Shown: positions 60,697 to 64,000 of the stretch, piece by piece
Layout of the letters: each line of letters begins with the position of its first letter
Position numbering within the stretch: position 1 is the first letter of the stretch
Origin: AP-15 sp963703855
GTDB taxonomy: Bacteria > Pseudomonadota > Alphaproteobacteria > ATCC43930 > CGMCC-115725
Assembly: GCA_963703855.1 (NCBI GenBank)
Contig: CAVPFW010000021.1
Span: 62,001 to 126,000 of the forward strand
DNA: 64,000 bases
Direction: 5' to 3'
Program-made: the position numbers and the translations under genes
The notes under the pieces: model-generated
What the model saw: only the letters and a program-made list of their open reading frames with translations
What the model was told of the DNA's origin: nothing
Database searches by the model: none

Positions 60697-60828
60697 TCAA
60701 GCCGTATATAGCCCCTGTGCAATAGCGTCGCGCATCCCCGCTTCGATAAATGCCGTCATGATGGCTGCCGCGATTGGGCGATGCGTCGCTCGCTTAGCCA
60801 AACGTTCCAAACGGCGGAGGGAAAGCAC
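60697..60828 (-). CDS. Possible small protein (43 residues or longer)
   Basis: From a GTG at 60826-60828 the frame reads LSLRRLERLAKRATHRPIAAA and IMTAFIEAGMRDAIAQGLYTA, ending with TGA at 60697-60699. The frame is open further upstream to about 61008 but shows no earlier start codon. Its stop is 9 bases before the ATG of the next small gene, which suggests a pair. A helical basic protein is predicted; no family is recognised. Confidence 0.35.
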   Translation of the reverse strand: MLSLRRLERLAKRATHRPIAAAIMTAFIEAGMRDAIAQGLYTA

Positions 60829-61174
60829 GGCGATCGTGCAGGTCTTCCGTGTCGTTTCGGCTGTCTTATAACGGCTAGCCGTATCATAGCTGGTTGAAAC
60901 AGACTGAAAACGACTTTGACCTGCTTCAGCCGAAGCGTTCCGCGAAATTTGTAAAAAATCCCGACGTAGCTCGCGGGGACAAAAACAGAATTTCGGGAAG
61001 ACCGCTTACGTTGGGCTGAACGCGACTGTAAACTTTTCCGACATATCCCTATGGCTCGGAGTCGGAATCGCAGGCCGGTGGTCCCGCCCGAGGCTCTGCT
61101 AAGATGGTTCCGAACTCCAAGCCTCCGGCTGTGATGCCGGACCCGCGCGGGAAGAACAACGAGGGAGAAACGCG
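60829..61174. other. Intergenic region at the edge of the AT-richer island
   Basis: These 346 bases change from the AT-richer island back to GC-rich DNA. The minus strand keeps one frame open (ISRNASAEAGQSRFQSVS) without a start. The right end should hold the MFS promoter. No tRNA, att-like direct repeat or terminator was found by eye. Confidence 0.35.
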
Positions 61175-62446
61175 ATGCTCGCCTGGTTCGGCGAATTGAA
61201 CATCAAGGAACGGCGCACGATGGGCGCCTGCTTCGGCGGCTGGGCGCTCGATGCGTTCGACGTGCAGATGTACAGCTTTGTGATCCCGACGGTGATCGCG
61301 CTGTGGGGGCTGTCGCGCGGCGAGGCCGGGCTGATCGGCACCGTCACCCTCTTGATCTCGTCGTTGGGCGGTTGGTTCTCGGGCACGCTCGCCGACCGCT
61401 TCGGCCGGGTGCGGATGCTGCAGATCACGATCCTGTGGTATTCCGTCCTGACCTTTCTGTGCGCGTTCGCCCAGAATTTCGAGCAGCTGTTCGTGCTCCG
61501 CGCATTGCACGGGTTCGGCTTCGGCGGCGAGTGGGCGGCCGGCGCGGTGCTGATGGGCGAGGTGGTCCGCGACAAATACCGCGGTCGCGCCGTCGGCATC
61601 GTCCAGACCGGCTGGGCGATCGGTTGGGGCGCCTCGGCGCTGGTCTATACCGCTCTCTACGCATTCCTGCCCGAGGCGATCGCCTGGCGCGCGCTGTTCG
61701 CGATCGGCCTGCTGCCGGGGGCCTTCGTGTTCTGGATCCGCCGGCATATCGACGAACCCGAGATTTTCCGCGAGCAGCGGCGGGACCGACCGGCGGTCGG
61801 AATCGGGCATCTGTTCTCCGCCTTTCGCGGCCCCCATCTGTGGACCACGGTCAAGGTATCCTTGATGGTGGCTGGGGCTCAGGGCGGCGGCTATGCGCTC
61901 GGGATCTGGATGCCGACCTATCTGCGCACGGTGCGCCACCTGTCGGCGACCAGCACCGGCGGGTTTCTCCTGGTCCAGATCCTGGGCGCGCTGTTCGGCT
62001 TCCTGCTCGGCTCTTATCTCAGCGACGCGATCGGCCGCAGAGCGACGTTTCTCGTGTCGGCGGTCGGGTCGTTCGTCATGATCCTCGTCTACATGTTTGT
62101 GCCGATGGGGAACACGGCGCTGCTGCTGGTCGGGGTTCCGCTGTTCACCGTGTTCCTGATCAAGTTCCCGCCGATGGGGCCGTTCATGACCGAGCTCTAT
62201 CCGACCGAGGTCCGCGGCACCGCCCAGGGCTTCTGTTACAATGCCGGGCGGGCGATCGGCTCGTTCTTCCCGACGGTGGTCGGGTTCGTCAGCCAGAGCC
62301 TGCCGCTCGGCGCGACGATCGCGGTGTTCAGCGCGGTCGCTTCCGGCATCATGATCGTGATGCTGATGATGCTGCCCGAAACCCGCGGCCGCAGCCTGGC
62401 GAGCCTGGAGACCGAGCCCGCCCGGGTATCGGGGGCCGCGCAATGA
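61175..62446 (+). CDS. MFS transporter of the aromatic-acid/sialate/metabolite:H+ symporter type
   Basis: This 423-residue protein has twelve predicted helices and the sugar/acid-symporter motifs LADRFGRVRML after helix 2 and ELYPTEVRGTAQGFCYN in the second half. The N-terminal DAFDVQMYSFVIP is typical of the AAHS/sialate branch, where the Asp pair is needed for transport. The ATG at 61175 follows AGGGAGAAA. Its stop overlaps the start of the PrsT-like gene (ATGA). The substrate is probably an organic acid. Confidence 0.83.
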   Translation: MLAWFGELNIKERRTMGACFGGWALDAFDVQMYSFVIPTVIALWGLSRGEAGLIGTVTLLISSLGGWFSGTLADRFGRVRMLQITILWYSVLTFLCAFAQNFEQLFVLRALHGFGFGGEWAAGAVLMGEVVRDKYRGRAVGIVQTGWAIGWGASALVYTALYAFLPEAIAWRALFAIGLLPGAFVFWIRRHIDEPEIFREQRRDRPAVGIGHLFSAFRGPHLWTTVKVSLMVAGAQGGGYALGIWMPTYLRTVRHLSATSTGGFLLVQILGALFGFLLGSYLSDAIGRRATFLVSAVGSFVMILVYMFVPMGNTALLLVGVPLFTVFLIKFPPMGPFMTELYPTEVRGTAQGFCYNAGRAIGSFFPTVVGFVSQSLPLGATIAVFSAVASGIMIVMLMMLPETRGRSLASLETEPARVSGAAQ

Positions 62447-64000
62447 GCTTTAGCGGCGCCCGCTGTCGTCTGTGGTGCTGCGTCGTTCTTGTCGCAGCCA
62501 TATCCGCGGTCGCCTCCTCTGCCGCGAACGCCTAGCACCCCTCATCCTTCATCGAGGATGCGGAGCAGTACCTCGCCAAGGGAGATCTGAAGGCCGCCGA
62601 GATCGAGCTGCGCAACGCCATCCGCAAATCGCCGGATAACCCGGCCATCCGGGCCCGACTCGCCCAGGTCTATCTGCAGCTCGGCGACGCCGCTTCGGCG
62701 GAAACCGAGGCGAGAGCCGCTCGCGAACGCCACGGCATCGAGGCGGAATATTTACCGGTTTTCGCGGACGCCCTGCTGCGTCAGGGAAAATTCGCCGACG
62801 TCCTGCGGCTGATCCGGCCGGGCAATCGTGTCCCGGTTCTCGAAAGCAAGGTCAGGTTGGCGATCGGTGCCGCCGCAGCCGCTCTGCGCGATCGGGAACA
62901 CGCTGAGGCGATGCTGCGCGATGCGCTCCGGTTGGAGCTGGATCAAGCGGGGCCGAAGATCGCGCTCGCCCGGTTTCTGACCGGGACGGATCCCGACCAG
63001 GCGGACAAGCCGATCGATGAAACGATTGCCGCCCACCCGCGTTCGGCCGAGGCGCTCCAGGTCAAGGGGGAAATTCTGCGCGCCCGCGGCGACCGGGACG
63101 CGGCAATGCGGCTGTTCGACCAGGCGCTCGAGATCGATCCCGAGAATCTGCCGGCCCGCCTGAGCCGCGCAGACGCCAATATTGCTCAGGGTAAATTTAC
63201 CGCCGCGGACCAGGACCTCGATCCCATTCTGCGGACCGCTCCCGACAGTTTTCTGGCGAATTACCTGCGCGCCTCGGAACTCGTCAAAGAGCAGAAATTT
63301 GCCGCAGCCGATCTGCTATTCGACCGCATCGGTTACGCTTTTGCGATGCTGCCCGAGGGATACTATCTCCAAGGGGCAACCAAGCTGGCGCTCGGACAAT
63401 ACGCGCAGGCAGAAAGCATCCTGGGCGAATACCCGCCGCCATGCTCCCGGCGATCCGAGAGGGGCACGGCTGATCGCGACCGCCGCGCTGAAGCAGCATG
63501 CCGCGGCTCGGGCGATCGACTATGTCAAATTTGTTATCGATAAGCAGCCGGCGGATGCCGCGACATTGAGCCTGCTCGGCAATGCCTACATGGCCGACGG
63601 CAAGCCCGAGCTTGTCCTGCAGCAGTTCGAAAAGGCTGTGGCTCTCGATCCCCAAAACCCGACGATCAAAACACGGGTCGCGATCTCGGAAATCGACGCC
63701 GGCCAGCGGGAACTGGGTCTCGCACAGCTCGAGCGGCTGTTCGCCAGCGGATCCGCGGTAAGCGCCGCCGGACCGACCTTGCTGCTGACCCACCCTGCGC
63801 GCCGGCCGGGTCGACAAGGCGGCGGAGATCGCCGCAGCCCTGATCAAGCAGGACGCCGATAACCGCCTCTATAAGACTTTGCTCGGCGAGGTCCGTGTCG
63901 CCCAGAAAGATTATCCCGAGGCGGAAATGATGTTTCGCGCCGCGTTGGCGCGCCACGAACGGCCTCTCGCAGAGCGCGATGGGTGTTTCGAAGGACGCTG
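62443..64000 (+). pseudogene. prsT: PEP-CTERM-system TPR lipoprotein-like gene (PrsT type), broken, 3' end outside the window
   Basis: From ATG 62443 a signal peptide (VVLVAAISAVASSAANA) is followed by an in-frame TAG at 62533. The frame then continues as FIEDAEQYLAKGDLKAAEIEL, the start of the TPR array of PrsT proteins. Single extra bases near 63433 and 63794 shift the frame twice. TPR units continue on both sides, for example YLQLGDAASAETEARAA, LLGNAYMADGKPELVLQQFEKA and LLGEVRVAQKDYPEAEMMFRAA. PrsT proteins act with exosortase-linked exopolysaccharide systems; a PEP-CTERM protein remnant lies at 58004. Two indels and a nonsense codon suggest decay, errors or both. Confidence 0.75.

Noticed and set aside
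62533..62535. TAG in the PrsT-like gene as a recoded amino acid
   Set aside because: No pyrrolysine machinery is expected in this lineage and the same gene carries two indels, so a simple lesion is more likely.
1..64000. CRISPR arrays, rRNA and tRNA genes
   Set aside because: No regularly spaced identical repeats, rRNA core sequences or cloverleaf with a T-loop GGTTCGAATC-like box were found on either strand by eye. A covariance search would be decisive.

Overview
The window is GC-rich, densely coded DNA from a methylotrophic alphaproteobacterium. The evidence is the pqqABCDE-xoxFGJ set, a class III formaldehyde dehydrogenase, the hom/glpX/recJ neighbourhood, a class I PHA synthase and CCDC90-type small proteins. 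The order is not resolvable from sequence alone; Rhodospirillales or Hyphomicrobiales are both plausible. No rRNA, tRNA or CRISPR array was seen.

Region by region. 1-7.1 kb: a loose set of catabolic enzymes (amidohydrolase, antibiotic-monooxygenase-like protein, metallo-beta-lactamase-fold hydrolase, ThDP enzyme, frameshifted agmatinase-family gene, HpcH/HpaI aldolase) with two decayed genes at 1.06-1.75 kb. 7.3-27 kb: a compact module for lanthanide-dependent methanol oxidation. It holds frmA, a cytochrome c, a five-gene ABC transporter operon of the PQQ/lanthanide-associated type, xoxF-xoxG-xoxJ with a CXXCW rhodanese-like protein, a SoxYZ-like carrier with a zinc metallohydrolase, pqqABCDE and a TonB-dependent receptor. 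27-34.9 kb: GH10 xylanase-like protein, TPR protein, MFS exporter, an SDR protein whose 5' end carries a palindromic repeat, a ketopantoate-reductase-like gene broken three times, an FAD-linked oxidase and a nucleoside deaminase. 34.9-46 kb: sulfate activation (cysD, cysNC), then UDP-glucuronate decarboxylase, UDP-glucose dehydrogenase, UDP-glucose 4-epimerase, a glycosidase-glycosyltransferase fusion and an ABC exporter, which together look like a surface-glycan locus. 46.5-58 kb: cell-envelope and housekeeping genes (M23 peptidase, recJ, glpX, hom, an OmpA-like lipoprotein, phaC), with a hicBA toxin-antitoxin pair and a small secreted protein between hom and glpX. 58-61 kb: a PEP-CTERM protein remnant and a visibly AT-richer island with an AAA ATPase plus DUF4276-like pair, both damaged. 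61.2-64 kb: an MFS carrier followed by a broken PEP-CTERM-system TPR gene (PrsT type) running off the window.

How the genes work together: XoxF oxidises methanol in the periplasm with PQQ (made by PqqA-E) and a lanthanide (probably imported through the TonB receptor and the ABC system). Electrons pass to XoxG and perhaps the second cytochrome c, and formaldehyde goes to FrmA through glutathione. The SoxYZ-like carrier, metallohydrolase and CXXCW protein form a relay of unknown chemistry tied to quinoproteins.

A notable property of the assembly is a set of single-base frameshifts. Twelve are visible in seven otherwise conserved genes, eleven of them +1. Three of these change an expected GATTCG to GATTTCG, so many apparent pseudogenes here may be sequencing artefacts.
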